Of a stretch of 64,000 nucleotides of DNA, positions 37,312 through 47,046 are shown in pieces. Numbering within the stretch: the first letter of the stretch is position 1; each line of letters opens with the position of its first letter. The translations under genes and the position numbers were made by a program. The stretch covers positions 101,548 through 165,547 of the forward strand of contig NZ_JRMV01000274.1 in the NCBI RefSeq assembly GCF_000758755.1. Direction: 5' to 3'. The notes under the pieces were generated by a model, which searched no databases, was not told the DNA's origin, and saw nothing but the letters and a program-made list of their open reading frames with translations. The stretch comes from Actinomyces sp. S6-Spd3. GTDB taxonomy: Bacteria > Actinomycetota > Actinomycetes > Actinomycetales > Actinomycetaceae.

Positions 37312-38287
37312 GGCGCAGCGACTCGACACGGTGATCCGCACCCTTGGTGAAGATCATCGTTGCGCGCTCACGGGTGGGAGCAATGTTCTCCAAAAGGTTC
37401 GGGAGGTTGATCTCCTCCCAAATCGAGCGAGCAGTCGCCTCGGCCTGAGCGTCCGTTAAGGAAGCGTAGGTGCGGAAGAAGGAATCCTCGCGAGTGAACG
37501 CGGTCTGGCGCAGGGTGAGGAAACGATCAACGTACCACTGCTGGATGTGCTCGGCGTTGGCGTCCACGTAGATGCTGAAGTCAAAAAAATCCGAGACCGC
37601 GATCGGCATGACTCCTGGTCCCCACTTGGGAGGTTGGAGGACATTGAGTCCTTCAACGATGAGAATATCCGGGCAGTCTACGACAACGCTCTCGCCTTCG
37701 ACGATGTCGTAAACGACATGTGAATAGACGGGAGCCTGAACATTGCGCATCCCCGACTTCACCGCCGAGAGGAAAGAAATGAGCGCTGGGCGGTCGTAGG
37801 ACTCGGGAAAACCTTTTCGCCCAAGCAAGCCTTTGGAACGGAGAACCGCGTTGGGGAAAAGGAAACCATCTGTTGTGATCAGGTCAACTCGCGGGGTCTT
37901 TTCCCATCGGGACAAGAGGAAACGTAAGAGGCGGGCGACAGTAGATTTTCCAACGGCAACTGAGCCGCCGATTCCGATGATGAAGGGGACAGGAGCTTGG
38001 TGAGAGCGCGTGAGGAAATGAGAGCGTTCGTGCTCAACGCGCCGGTGTCCTTCCACGTAGAGCTGCAACAGTGCGGTCAATGGGCGGTAGATCGCATCGA
38101 CCTCGGCAATATCGATGGGGTCGCCAAGGGATGCTAAACGCGAAAGGTCAGTGTGTGTGAGTGGTAGGGGAGATCTGTCGGCGAGTCGATCCCACTGGTC
38201 GCGGGAGAAAAAGTCGAAGGGAGATTCTTCGGTGTTGTTGATTTCACTCACGGTCTTCATTGTCGCAATTTGCTGTGCGACGCACAC
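37301..38287 (-). CDS. coaA: Pantothenate kinase, type I
   Basis: The enzyme phosphorylates pantothenate, the first and controlling step of coenzyme A synthesis. The 328-residue protein has Walker A GGSVAVGKS (residues 107-115), LITTDGFLFPN and the family region PESYDRPALISFL. Two starts are possible: this GTG, with TAGCCC 6 nt upstream in leaderless style, or an ATG at 38260. Neither has a Shine-Dalgarno. Confidence 0.93.
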   Translation of the reverse strand: MCVAQQIATMKTVSEINNTEESPFDFFSRDQWDRLADRSPLPLTHTDLSRLASLGDPIDIAEVDAIYRPLTALLQLYVEGHRRVEHERSHFLTRSHQAPVPFIIGIGGSVAVGKSTVARLLRFLLSRWEKTPRVDLITTDGFLFPNAVLRSKGLLGRKGFPESYDRPALISFLSAVKSGMRNVQAPVYSHVVYDIVEGESVVVDCPDILIVEGLNVLQPPKWGPGVMPIAVSDFFDFSIYVDANAEHIQQWYVDRFLTLRQTAFTREDSFFRTYASLTDAQAEATARSIWEEINLPNLLENIAPTRERATMIFTKGADHRVESLRLRR

Positions 38288-38351
38288 GATTTAGGGCTAG
38301 TTGTGCGCCAAATTGTTATCTATCGCGCAGCCCAGATAGGGATCTCGCCCC

Positions 38352-38379
38352 TTGTGTTTACTTGATTGTCCACTAGCCT
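38352..38379 (+). promoter_or_regulatory. Predicted promoter of the GRP-family transporter gene
   Basis: TTGTGT, 16 bp and TAGCCT lie between the divergent coaA gene and the transporter; the leader would be about 47 nt to the chosen start. Confidence 0.4.
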
Positions 38380-38432
38380 GAAAACATCATTCCTTGGTTG
38401 CACCAATTGACGCACCAGAAAGTGGGTATGTC

Positions 38433-39326
38433 GTGATCGACTACTTCGTCGCTTTGCTCCCGGCTCTTTTCCTTGGCTTTATGTCCATCGTCCTTGTTGC
38501 TCAAGGCGGCGATGATCGGCAAAAGACCCTGGGAACTTTGGGAGGTGCCTTCCTCTTCTCAGCGCTGGCAACCCCTTTCATTGATGTTCATTGGACAACC
38601 AAGACCCTGCTCATTTCCTTCCTTTCAGGCTTGATCCTTGGATTTGGGCAGTATCTCCAAATTCTCTGCCTGAAGGTGCTCGGTGTTTCGCGCACCATGC
38701 CGCTGACAACTGCGGGGCAGATTATCTTCATGTGCCTGGGCGGGATCATTCTCTTCGGTGAGATGAACCATGGCCTTGCACTTGTCTTTGCACTGAGCTC
38801 TATCGCGCTTCTCACCCTGGGCGTGGTCTTCATCTCCAAGACTGAAAAGACAGAGGAAGCTGCCGACGAAAACGTTGATTGGAAGCGCGGGACAATTCTT
38901 CTGGTGATCTCGACCTCCTGCCTTGTCGCCTACCTGCTGATTGTTCAAGGCTTTGGTTTGGATGGACGCTCCGTGATCCTTCCCCAATCGGTCGGTTACT
39001 TCCTTGTCGGCCTCATCGCAACGATCCCTGCGCTTTCGCCTCAACTGGGCAAGGAAGACAATCGCTGGAGCCTGCTCACTCTTCGCCAATTGATCCCCGG
39101 CATGATGTGGGGAGCCGCGATTTTGCTAACCCAGGTTTCCTCCTCACTTCTTGGTGTCGCGGTTGCTTTCCCTCTGTCGCAGATGGGCGTCATTATTCAG
39201 ACTTTCGGCGGAATCTTGATCCTCCACGAGACGCGCACGCGTCGTGAGATGCGCTGGACCATCATTGGCGTTGTCATCATGGTTATCGGCGTCATCATGG
39301 TGGGTGTTGCTCGTTCCTTCAGCTGA
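38433..39326 (+). CDS. GRP-family sugar (glucose/ribose) uptake transporter
   Basis: The 297-residue protein has ten closely packed hydrophobic spans and resembles GlcU/RbsU-type carriers of the drug/metabolite superfamily: IDYFVALLPALFLGFMSIV at the start, then GQYLQILCLKVLGVSRTMPLTT. I choose a GTG preceded by GAAAGTGGG over a TTG 39 nt upstream because family members begin just before the first span. It probably imports a monosaccharide with a cation. The exact sugar is unknown; fucose or galactose leakage recapture is speculation. Confidence 0.75.
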   Translation: MIDYFVALLPALFLGFMSIVLVAQGGDDRQKTLGTLGGAFLFSALATPFIDVHWTTKTLLISFLSGLILGFGQYLQILCLKVLGVSRTMPLTTAGQIIFMCLGGIILFGEMNHGLALVFALSSIALLTLGVVFISKTEKTEEAADENVDWKRGTILLVISTSCLVAYLLIVQGFGLDGRSVILPQSVGYFLVGLIATIPALSPQLGKEDNRWSLLTLRQLIPGMMWGAAILLTQVSSSLLGVAVAFPLSQMGVIIQTFGGILILHETRTRREMRWTIIGVVIMVIGVIMVGVARSFS

Positions 39327-39356
39327 GGTTGGCACCGGGCGTGAAAGAATACGCTC

Positions 39357-40277
39357 ATGACACCGGACACTCTTCCTTTCGCTCAGGAACAAGCACGCGC
39401 CTACTTTCGCACTCCTGGCCCCAGCGACGATAAGTATCGCCGAGGCGTTGTTGGAGTAGTCGCGGGCTCTGATACCTATCCCGGGGCCGGGCTTCTTGCT
39501 TCTTTCGCCGCCGCGCAGACCGGTGTGGGGATGGTGCGTTTGAACGCTCCGCGCAGGGTTGAAGACTTGGTGCTGGCGCATGTTCCCGGTGTCGTCACCC
39601 TTGGTGGAAGGATTCAAGCGGGCCTCGTCGGTCCTGGATGCGATACCGACAGGCGCGAGGACTGCGTGGAACTCGCCCGTTTTTGTATCGATTCCAAGCT
39701 CCCACTGGTGATCGATGCCGGTGCACTCGACGAGGTCGCAGGCCTCGTGGCTTATGGGAAGGAGCGCGGTAGAAGCTTGTCGCGCACAATCCTTACCCCG
39801 CACCACGGGGAGGCCGCACGCTTGCTTTCCCAACTTGGGGAAGAGACGACGCGCGCGAAGGTCGATGCCGATCCTCTTGGAGCGGCACGAGCGTTGGTGG
39901 AGCTAACGGACGCGGTTGTTGTTCTTAAGAGTGCGCGCACACTGTGTGTTTATGGCCAGTACAGCCAGGGGCAGCGCCGCATCACCGCCGTCGAAATCCC
40001 CCAGGAAACTCCGTGGGCAGGAGTCGCCGGAAGTGGTGACGTACTCGCCGGGGTTGTCGCGGGAACCTTGGCGGCATACCAAGCCCGCGTGGAACGCCGC
40101 AGTCCGGGTGCGACCATTTCCGAGGCCGAGTGCGGCGAGTGCGCGGGAGCGGGAGTCTGGGTTCAATCGCGGGCAGGGGCGAAGGGCAGCAGGGGTGAGG
40201 ACGCGTGTTTCCGTCCCATTCAAGCCATCGAAATTGCCCGCAAAGTTCCAGATATCGTAGGGCCGCTGTGTTCCTGA
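39357..40277 (+). CDS. nnrD: ADP-dependent NAD(P)H-hydrate dehydratase
   Basis: The enzyme repairs hydrated NAD(P)H. The 306-residue protein is the YjeF C-terminal (ribokinase-like) domain alone; motifs are RRGVVGVVAGSDTYPGAGLLA, ILTPHHGEAARLL and GVAGSGDVLAGVVAGTLAA. The partner epimerase (NnrE) domain is not fused and is not seen nearby. The start lacks a ribosome-binding site; AAGAAT 6 nt upstream suggests a leaderless message. Confidence 0.92.
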   Translation: MTPDTLPFAQEQARAYFRTPGPSDDKYRRGVVGVVAGSDTYPGAGLLASFAAAQTGVGMVRLNAPRRVEDLVLAHVPGVVTLGGRIQAGLVGPGCDTDRREDCVELARFCIDSKLPLVIDAGALDEVAGLVAYGKERGRSLSRTILTPHHGEAARLLSQLGEETTRAKVDADPLGAARALVELTDAVVVLKSARTLCVYGQYSQGQRRITAVEIPQETPWAGVAGSGDVLAGVVAGTLAAYQARVERRSPGATISEAECGECAGAGVWVQSRAGAKGSRGEDACFRPIQAIEIARKVPDIVGPLCS

Positions 40278-40302
40278 TAGACGAGGGTGCGATACTGGGG
40301 GA

Positions 40303-41544
40303 GTGGAACTTTCCGAAGTTGGACGAGGCTATCCGTCTGTAGCCTCAGTAAATCTCTCCGCTATTGCGCGAAACTTAGCTGTCTTGCGTGCCGCTTCGCC
40401 GACGACTATTCAGATGGCAATCGTTAAAGCTAATGCCTATGGTCACGGCCTGATTCCCGTCGCGCTTGCTTCGTTGAAGGCGGGAGCACAGTGGTTGGGC
40501 GTTGCACAGCTGGCCGAGGCGCTGGAACTTCGTGCAGGTCTTGACGAGGCTGGTATTGCGCGTAAGGACGCGCCGATTTTTTCCTGGATTTCTGCGATGG
40601 GCACCGACTTTACCGCGGCAATCGAAGCGGATATCGACCTGTCAGTCTCGTGGACGTGGGTGCTCGATGAGATATGTGCAGCCGCGCGGGCGCTGGGCAG
40701 GCCCGCCCGAGTGCATGTCAAGATCGATACAGGAATGTCGCGTGCAGGTTCGACTCTTGCTGACCTTCCCGAACTCGCACAGGCTCTTCGCGAGGCGCAG
40801 GATCAGGGACTGATTGAGGTCGTGGGCGCGTGGAGTCACATGTCGCGTGCCGATGACCCCAGCCCCTCGGGTGAAGAATCAACGCGCTCTCATGTCAAGA
40901 TCTTTGAAGAAGGACTGCGAATTCTTGCCCAGGCAGGTGTGCATCCGCAAATCCGCCACCTTGCCGCGACCTCGGGAATCTTATGGCACCCCGAGACCCA
41001 CTACGACATGGTCCGGGCGGGAATCGGGATGTACGGTCTCTCCCCTGACCCATCCGTCAAAAGCGCACGTCAACTGGGCGTCGAGGCCGCAATGACGCTC
41101 AGTGCACCACTGACCTCAGTGAAGGTGATCGAGGAAGGAACCCCGGCCTCGTACGGAGGAACCTGGCAGGCGCCGACGCGCAGGTGGATCGGGCTGGTGC
41201 CGCTGGGCTACGGTGATGGGATTTTGCGGGCATCGTCAAACGGGGCACCGGTCGTCGTCGAAACTGAGCGGGGATTATTCCCAACGCAGATTGTCGGGCG
41301 AGTGTGTATGGACCAATTCATGATTGACCTTGGTCCAGCCGAAGGCGAGGAGGGGACGCCGACCTCGGCCAGCGGGCGCCCGCCTGCCCACGTGGGCGAC
41401 CGAGCATTTCTTTTCGGCGATCCCGAAAAGGGATGCCCATCGGCTGACAAGTGGGCGCTTCACGCGGGAACCATCAACTACGAGATTGTTACGCGTTTAG
41501 GGGAGCGCATCCCCCGCAACTATCAGTACGAAGAGGAACGATGA
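40303..41544 (+). CDS. alr: Alanine racemase
   Basis: The PLP enzyme supplies D-alanine for peptidoglycan. The 413-residue protein has Lys42 in AIVKANAYGHG as PLP anchor, HVKIDTGMSRAG, a SYGGTW segment for the second catalytic residue, and VPLGYGDGI. The GTG start has GATACT 6 nt upstream and no spaced Shine-Dalgarno. The stop overlaps tsaE (ATGA). A Gly/Ser/Thr-rich insertion lies near residue 350. Confidence 0.95.
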   Translation: MELSEVGRGYPSVASVNLSAIARNLAVLRAASPTTIQMAIVKANAYGHGLIPVALASLKAGAQWLGVAQLAEALELRAGLDEAGIARKDAPIFSWISAMGTDFTAAIEADIDLSVSWTWVLDEICAAARALGRPARVHVKIDTGMSRAGSTLADLPELAQALREAQDQGLIEVVGAWSHMSRADDPSPSGEESTRSHVKIFEEGLRILAQAGVHPQIRHLAATSGILWHPETHYDMVRAGIGMYGLSPDPSVKSARQLGVEAAMTLSAPLTSVKVIEEGTPASYGGTWQAPTRRWIGLVPLGYGDGILRASSNGAPVVVETERGLFPTQIVGRVCMDQFMIDLGPAEGEEGTPTSASGRPPAHVGDRAFLFGDPEKGCPSADKWALHAGTINYEIVTRLGERIPRNYQYEEER

Positions 41545-42095
41545 CCGAGAACAGCACTATCCGCTTCAGCTATCGCGTGAGTGATGCTGACCAGACTCGC
41601 CACTTGGGTGAAGAACTTGCGCATCACCTACGCGCCGGAGATCTCATCATGCTCCGAGGCGGCTTGGGAGCAGGAAAAACGACTTTGACGCAGGGGATTG
41701 GGCGTGGGCTCGGCGTACGCGGAACTGTTGCCTCGCCGACCTTCATCGTTGCGCGCGTCCACCCCTCACTGGTCGGCGGTCCGGACCTGATCCACGCCGA
41801 TGCCTACAGGATCCGCGACCTGGACGATCTTGAAACGCTGGACTTGGACTCGACCATCGGCCAAGCGGTCACGGTCGTTGAGTGGGGCGAAGGCAAGACG
41901 GAAGCGATGAGTGATTCCCGCCTCGAGATCGAGGTGCGCCGTGAAGAAGGTGGGGAGGCCTCACTAGACGGTGGCGTCGTTGACCTGGAAAGCATGGATG
42001 ATGGGCAGCGAATTATTACCTTCACTCCCTATTCGAGCCGCTGGGATGGGGTTTTCGACGAGCTTGCTCCTGAGCTGAAAACCAGCGTGGAATAG
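41541..42095 (+). CDS. tsaE: tRNA t6A threonylcarbamoyladenosine ATPase TsaE
   Basis: The 184-residue ATPase works with TsaB and TsaD in making t6A37 of ANN-decoding tRNAs. Walker A GGLGAGKTT is at residues 40-48, with SPTFIVARVH and HADAYRIRDLDDLE following. The start overlaps the alr stop by four bases. The family is usually about 150 residues; a Gly/Glu-rich insertion near 135-150 adds length. Confidence 0.94.
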   Translation: MTENSTIRFSYRVSDADQTRHLGEELAHHLRAGDLIMLRGGLGAGKTTLTQGIGRGLGVRGTVASPTFIVARVHPSLVGGPDLIHADAYRIRDLDDLETLDLDSTIGQAVTVVEWGEGKTEAMSDSRLEIEVRREEGGEASLDGGVVDLESMDDGQRIITFTPYSSRWDGVFDELAPELKTSVE

Positions 42096-42104
42096 GATCG
42101 ACTT

Positions 42105-42800
42105 ATGACCGAATTGTGTATTGATACCTCCGGGGCAACCGCTGTCTCCATCGTTCGCGATGGGCAAGTGATCGGTGCTTCTCGTAATGAGTCAGGACGC
42201 CACCACGCCGAGTCCATCACCCCCTGCGTGCTGGAGGCCCTCGAGGACGCTGGACTTCCCACCGATGTCTCACGTGCGGGATTAGACGCCGTCTGCGTAG
42301 GAACGGGGCCGGCTCCCTTCACAGGTTTGCGTGCAGGCCTGGTGTCGGCGCGGGTCTTTGCCAAAGCTGCTGGCATTCCTGTGTACGGGGTCTGCAGTCT
42401 AGATGCTATTGCGCGACTTGCTCTTGATCATCTCTCGCCTGATACCCATGTCTACGCCCTTACCGACGCTAGGCGAAAGGAATTGTATTGGGGTCATTTC
42501 GTAGCTGAAGGCCCCGATGACGTGCGCCTCATCGGCCAGCTCGAAGTCGGATTTGCACGCGCTCTCGGGGGAGCTCTTCGCGAGCAATCCGGGCTTTTAG
42601 TCTCGGATGCTCCCATTCCTTCTCACAGTGCCGATGTCTTGGCTGGTGCTGAGATGGGGCCGGTACTCCCGCTTGATCCCGCGGTTATGGTTCGTATTGT
42701 TCGCGCTCGCTTGGCTCGCGGGGAGGAAGAGCGTTTAGGAACCGAGCCCCTTTACCTGCGTCGTCCCGATATTCACGGCCAGGCCCCGGAGCGCATGTGA
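42105..42800 (+). CDS. tsaB: tRNA threonylcarbamoyladenosine protein TsaB
   Basis: The 231-residue ASKHA-fold partner of TsaD is recognised by LCIDTSGATAVSIV and VCVGTGPAPFTGLRAGLVSARVFA. It follows tsaE by 9 nt. TAGGAT lies 6 nt before the ATG and could serve as an extra leaderless promoter, or its AGGA as a weak ribosome-binding site. The stop overlaps rimI. Confidence 0.94.
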   Translation: MTELCIDTSGATAVSIVRDGQVIGASRNESGRHHAESITPCVLEALEDAGLPTDVSRAGLDAVCVGTGPAPFTGLRAGLVSARVFAKAAGIPVYGVCSLDAIARLALDHLSPDTHVYALTDARRKELYWGHFVAEGPDDVRLIGQLEVGFARALGGALREQSGLLVSDAPIPSHSADVLAGAEMGPVLPLDPAVMVRIVRARLARGEEERLGTEPLYLRRPDIHGQAPERM

Positions 42801-43300
42801 CCTCGCTTGAATCTATTGCTCGCGAGAGAGCCGAGGCCTCTGGGGGGCAGCTTCTTGTCCTCGGAATTGAGGACCGGCAGGCTCTTGTGACTCTCGAGCA
42901 GGAGATTTTTCCCGAAGACCCATGGACGACCGGGATGATCGCTCAAGAGCTGAGCTCGGGTCGCAGCGTGTATTTCGGTGTCTGCGTGAATGATGATGCG
43001 GTCGCGCCGCCGGTTTTATACGGGTATGCGGGAATCGCGCTGGGGATCGACGCGGATGTGATGACCATGGGTGTTTTGCCCGATTTTCGAGGCCGTGGAC
43101 TGGGTCGCGTTTTGATGGATGCCCTGATCGATGTCGCCCGTCGTTGGGGGAGTGAAAGGGTTTTCCTCGAGGTTCGCGAATCCAATGCTGCTGCGATTTC
43201 TCTCTATGAGAATTCTGGTTTTGAGGTCGTTGGTCGGACGAAAGGCTACTTCCGCAACCCGCGTGAAGATGCCCTGAATATGCGGCTCATTGTCCGATGA
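42797..43300 (+). CDS. rimI: Ribosomal protein S18-alanine N-acetyltransferase-like GNAT enzyme
   Basis: The 167-residue GNAT protein has the acetyl-CoA motif VLPDFRGRGLGRVLMDALI and the substrate-side LEVRESNAAAISLYENSGFEVVGRTKGYF. Its place directly after tsaB is the usual setting of rimI. It starts at a GTG overlapping the tsaB TGA. The protein substrate is inferred from family and context. Confidence 0.88.
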   Translation: MTSLESIARERAEASGGQLLVLGIEDRQALVTLEQEIFPEDPWTTGMIAQELSSGRSVYFGVCVNDDAVAPPVLYGYAGIALGIDADVMTMGVLPDFRGRGLGRVLMDALIDVARRWGSERVFLEVRESNAAAISLYENSGFEVVGRTKGYFRNPREDALNMRLIVR

Positions 43301-43510
43301 ATAAAATACGAAAAAGGATGTTGCCTTAATGGCGGGATTTTAGGGTGATTTTGTCGAATTTGTGACGAGTCTTTTTCCTGACTAATTCGTGCGCTTTGTC
43401 CCTCAAAACCTCAGGTTTTCCGGAATACTTCGTTGACGTGGGAGGCGGTTTTTTCCTAAGAGGGTCGCCGGTCCCATCGAAGTGACGCTTCCTCAGCATA
43501 GGCTTATCTC
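43301..43510 (+). promoter_or_regulatory. Spacer with the sdh promoter region
   Basis: The 210-nt spacer is AT-richer than its flanks. TAGGCT at 43499-43504 ends 6 nt before the sdhC ATG, with no Shine-Dalgarno, pointing to a leaderless transcript. An alternative start from TTGACG (43433) with TAAGAG is weaker. Confidence 0.45.
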
Positions 43511-44212
43511 ATGGCCTCACAAACAGTCGCAACAAAGAAGCGTCGCGCATGGACCACGACGGTTTTCGTCAAACAGCTGATGGCGATTTCCGGCATTGTG
43601 TTCGTGCTCTTCCTGCTCTTCCATTCCTATGGCAATCTCAAGATGTTCTTGGGACAAGACGCCTACGACCACTACGCACACTGGCTGAAAGAAGAAGCCT
43701 TTGTGCCGATCTTCCCCCACGGCGGATTCATCTGGGTGTTCCGCGGTGCAATGGTCCTGATGCTGGTCATCCACATCTGGGCAGCTGCCGTGACCTGGAA
43801 GCGTTCGCGCCGTGCACGTCGCAGTGCATACGTCGTTAAGCGCAGTGCGGCAGATGCTTACGCCGCACGCACAATGCGCATGACCGGCGTCCTGCTCTTC
43901 TTCCTCATTGTCTTCCACATCCTGCACTTCACGACGGGAACGGTCCGCACCGGTTTTGCTGCAGACTCCACTCCTTACGAGCGCATGGTTGCAACCTTCC
44001 ACAGCCCGCTGATGGTTGTTGTCTACCTGATCTTCGTCGGTCTTGCAGCGCTTCACGTCTCCCACGGCTTCTGGTCGGCATTCCAGTCGCTGGGATGGGT
44101 CCGCGGTGGAACTCGTAAGTTCATGGAGATCGTTTCCGGCTTGGTCGGAGCCCTGATCTTCCTGATGTTCGCGCTTCCTCCTCTGGCGATCGTTGCCGGT
44201 TACATCTCCTGA
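43511..44212 (+). CDS. sdhC: Succinate dehydrogenase cytochrome b subunit
   Basis: The 233-residue protein is a single fused membrane anchor with five predicted spans of the b558/diheme type (MASQTVATKKRRAW; FHSYGNLKMFLG). Histidines in spans (HSYGN, HIWAA, FHILHF, HVSHGF) are candidate heme ligands. Having no separate SdhD fits the actinobacterial sdhCAB arrangement, in which electrons go to menaquinone. Confidence 0.92.
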   Translation: MASQTVATKKRRAWTTTVFVKQLMAISGIVFVLFLLFHSYGNLKMFLGQDAYDHYAHWLKEEAFVPIFPHGGFIWVFRGAMVLMLVIHIWAAAVTWKRSRRARRSAYVVKRSAADAYAARTMRMTGVLLFFLIVFHILHFTTGTVRTGFAADSTPYERMVATFHSPLMVVVYLIFVGLAALHVSHGFWSAFQSLGWVRGGTRKFMEIVSGLVGALIFLMFALPPLAIVAGYIS

Positions 44213-44227
44213 CAAGGACATTGAGAC

Positions 44228-46207
44228 ATGACTGATACTTTGATTCACGGGCTGTACCGCGAAGGCGAAGAGATCGCCGACTCCAAGGCCCCCATGGATG
44301 TTCCCTTGGCTCAGGCCTGGGAACAGCGTAAGTTCAACGCGGCTCTGGTGAACCCCGCCAACCGTCGTAAGCTCCACGTCATCATCGTCGGTACCGGCCT
44401 TGCCGGTGGCGCAGCCGCCGCATCGCTGGGCGAGATGGGCTACAACATCGACGTCTTCTTCTACCAGGACTCCGCCCGCCGCGCGCACTCCATTGCAGCG
44501 CAGGGTGGTATCAACGCTGCGAAGAACTACCGCAACGATAACGACTCCGTTTACCGCCTCTTTTACGACACCGTCAAGGGCGGCGACTACCGTGCACGTG
44601 AAACCAACGTGTACCGCCTCGCTGAAGTCAGCGCCAGCATCATTGACCAGTGCGTGGCGCAGGGCGTTCCCTTCGCACGTGAATACGGCGGCCTGCTGGA
44701 CAACCGTTCCTTCGGTGGTGTCCAGGTCTCGCGTACGTTCTACGCACGCGGCCAGACAGGTCAGCAGCTGCTCATCGGTGCCTACCAGGCACTGGAGCGT
44801 CAGGTTGCCGCCGGCACCGTGACCGAGCACTCTCGCCACGAGATGGTGGAACTCATCGTTTCCGACGGTCGCGCTCGCGGTATTGTTGCGCGCGACATGG
44901 CCACCGGCAAGCTCGAAACCCACATCGCTGATGCGGTTGTTCTGGCAACCGGCGGTTACGGAAACGTCTTCTTCCTCTCGACGAACGCGATGGGCTGCAA
45001 CGCTACCGCAATCTGGCGTGCATACCGCAAGGGCGCATACTTCGCGAACCCCTGCTTCACCCAGATTCACCCGACCTGCATCCCGCAGCACGGCGACCAG
45101 CAGTCCAAGCTGACGCTGATGTCCGAGTCCCTGCGTAACGACGGTCGTATTTGGGTTCCCAAGAAGGCTGAGGACTGCGAAAAGGATCCTCGCGACATTC
45201 CCGAAGAAGATCGCGACTACTACTTGGAGCGCATCTACCCCTCCTTCGGCAACCTCGTTCCTCGTGATATCGCAAGCCGCCAGGCAAAGAACATGTGCGA
45301 TGAGGGACGCGGCGTTGGCCCGAAGATCGATGGCGTTGCGCGCGGCGTGTACTTGGACTTCTCCGAGGCCATCCAGCGCATGGGCAAGGCTGCAGTGTCC
45401 GCCAAGTACGGCAACCTCTTCGATATGTATGAGCGCATCACGGGTGATAACCCCTACGAAGTGCCCATGCGTATCTACCCGGCCGTTCACTACACGATGG
45501 GTGGTTTGTGGGTTGACTACGACCTGGAGTCCAACCTGCCCGGCCTGTACGTCGCTGGTGAAGCAAACTTCTCCGATCACGGTGCCAACCGCCTGGGTGC
45601 ATCGGCACTAATGCAGGGTCTGTCTGATGGTTACTTCGTTCTTCCGAACACCATCAACGACTACCTGGCACACTGCTTCAACCTGCCCAAGCTGGATGCT
45701 CAGTCCCCGGATGTCGTCGAGGCACTGAACTCCGCTCAGGAGCGCATTGACAAGCTCATGTCGGTCAACGGTTCGCGTTCGGTGGATTCCTTCCACAAGG
45801 AACTGGGCCAGATCATGTGGGAATACTGTGGTATGGAGCGTCGCGAGGAAGGCCTGAAGAAGGCTATCGAGATGATCCGCAAGCTTCGCGCTGACTACTG
45901 GCGTGATGTTCGCGTTCCGGGCAAGTCCATCGGCGAGCTGAACCAGTCCCTGGAAAAGGCCGGCCGCGTTGCGGACTTCATGGAGCTGGGCGAGCTCATG
46001 TGCATCGATGCCCTGCACCGTGAGGAATCCTGCGGTGGCCACTTCCGTGCGGAGTCGCAGACACCGGAAGGTGAAGCCCTCCGTCACGATGACAAGTACC
46101 TCTATGTTGCAGCATGGCAGTGGGGTGGCGAGGACCAGCCTCCGATCCTCCACAAGGAAGCCTTGATCTACAACAACATCGAGCTGAAGCAGCGGAGTTA
46201 CAAGTGA
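44228..46207 (+). CDS. sdhA: Succinate dehydrogenase/fumarate reductase flavoprotein subunit
   Basis: The 659-residue catalytic subunit has the FAD-binding [10 protein letters not shown] (residues 55-64), His87 in [11 protein letters not shown] as the likely covalent flavin site, and the substrate-region [12 protein letters not shown]. It lies 15 nt after sdhC. Its stop overlaps the sdhB start. Direction (succinate oxidation or fumarate reduction) cannot be set from sequence. Confidence 0.96.
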   Translation: MTDTLIHGLYREGEEIADSKAPMDVPLAQAWEQRKFNAALVNPANRRKLHVIIVGTGLAGGAAAASLGEMGYNIDVFFYQDSARRAHSIAAQGGINAAKNYRNDNDSVYRLFYDTVKGGDYRARETNVYRLAEVSASIIDQCVAQGVPFAREYGGLLDNRSFGGVQVSRTFYARGQTGQQLLIGAYQALERQVAAGTVTEHSRHEMVELIVSDGRARGIVARDMATGKLETHIADAVVLATGGYGNVFFLSTNAMGCNATAIWRAYRKGAYFANPCFTQIHPTCIPQHGDQQSKLTLMSESLRNDGRIWVPKKAEDCEKDPRDIPEEDRDYYLERIYPSFGNLVPRDIASRQAKNMCDEGRGVGPKIDGVARGVYLDFSEAIQRMGKAAVSAKYGNLFDMYERITGDNPYEVPMRIYPAVHYTMGGLWVDYDLESNLPGLYVAGEANFSDHGANRLGASALMQGLSDGYFVLPNTINDYLAHCFNLPKLDAQSPDVVEALNSAQERIDKLMSVNGSRSVDSFHKELGQIMWEYCGMERREEGLKKAIEMIRKLRADYWRDVRVPGKSIGELNQSLEKAGRVADFMELGELMCIDALHREESCGGHFRAESQTPEGEALRHDDKYLYVAAWQWGGEDQPPILHKEALIYNNIELKQRSYK

Positions 46208-46947
46208 ACCTGACACTGAAGATTTGGCGCCAAAACGGACCCGAGGATCCGGGTGCCATGCACGAATACCAAGTCCGCGGCATCTCTGAGGAATCCTCGT
46301 TCCTGGAAATGCTCGACGTGTTGAACGAAGAGCTCTTTGCCCGCGGAGAAGAACCGATCGCATTTGATTCGGACTGCCGTGAAGGTATCTGTGGCCAGTG
46401 CGGCATTGTCATCAACGGCATTGCGCACGGCCCCGAGGTCACCACGACCTGCCAGTTGCACATGCGTACCTTCCACGATGGTGATGTCATCACCATCGAG
46501 CCTTGGCGCGCAGAAGCATTCCCGATCATCAAGGACCTGGTTGTTAACCGCAGCGCTCTGGACCGAATCGTTCAGGCCGGTGGCTACATCTCGGTGAACA
46601 CGGGTGCGGCTCCGGATGCGAACGGCACTCCGGTTCCCAAGCAGGACGCAGATCGCGCATTCGAAGCCGCTGCCTGCATCGGCTGTGGCGCCTGCGTGGC
46701 AGCCTGCCCGAACGCCTCGGCAATGCTCTTCACCTCGGCGAAGGTCACTCACCTGCACCTGCTTCCGCAGGGCAAGCCCGAGAACTACCGTCGCGTTGTC
46801 AGCATGCTCAACCAGATGGACGAAGAAGGATTCGGTTCCTGCACGAACATCGGTGAGTGTGCAGCGGTCTGCCCCAAGCAGATCCCGCTCGACGTGATTT
46901 CCACGCTGAACCGTCAGCTTGGAAAGGCAGCCCTCAAGGGCGTCTGA
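46204..46947 (+). CDS. sdhB: Succinate dehydrogenase/fumarate reductase iron-sulfur subunit
   Basis: The 247-residue protein starts with a GTG overlapping sdhA TGA. Cluster ligands: Cys58, 63, 66 and 83 for 2Fe-2S; Cys158, 161, 164 and 168 ([12 protein letters not shown]), with Cys213, 219 and 223, for the two other clusters. It passes electrons from SdhA to the SdhC hemes. Confidence 0.95.
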   Translation: MNLTLKIWRQNGPEDPGAMHEYQVRGISEESSFLEMLDVLNEELFARGEEPIAFDSDCREGICGQCGIVINGIAHGPEVTTTCQLHMRTFHDGDVITIEPWRAEAFPIIKDLVVNRSALDRIVQAGGYISVNTGAAPDANGTPVPKQDADRAFEAAACIGCGACVAACPNASAMLFTSAKVTHLHLLPQGKPENYRRVVSMLNQMDEEGFGSCTNIGECAAVCPKQIPLDVISTLNRQLGKAALKGV

Positions 46948-46969
46948 GTCTTTCAATACTCACTGGTTT

Positions 46970-47003
46970 GGGGACGATCCTTCGGGATCGTCCCCATCCC
47001 TTT
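46970..47003 (+). terminator. Terminator of the sdh operon
   Basis: An 11-bp stem closed by a TTCG loop (46970-46995) is followed by ATCCCTTTT. Confidence 0.85.
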
Positions 47004-47034
47004 TGCGGCGTATGCGCATCATGAGCCGCCGGAC

Positions 47035-47040
47035 TAAAAT
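47035..47040 (+). promoter_or_regulatory. -10 element for a leaderless tsaD transcript
   Basis: TAAAAT ends exactly 6 nt before the GTG start of tsaD, and no ribosome-binding site is present. Confidence 0.55.
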
Positions 47041-47046
47041 GGCCGG

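Noticed and set aside
41451..41540. Upstream extension of tsaE inside alr
   Set aside because: The frame overlaps the conserved C-terminus of alanine racemase; the ATGA overlap gives the normal TsaE start.
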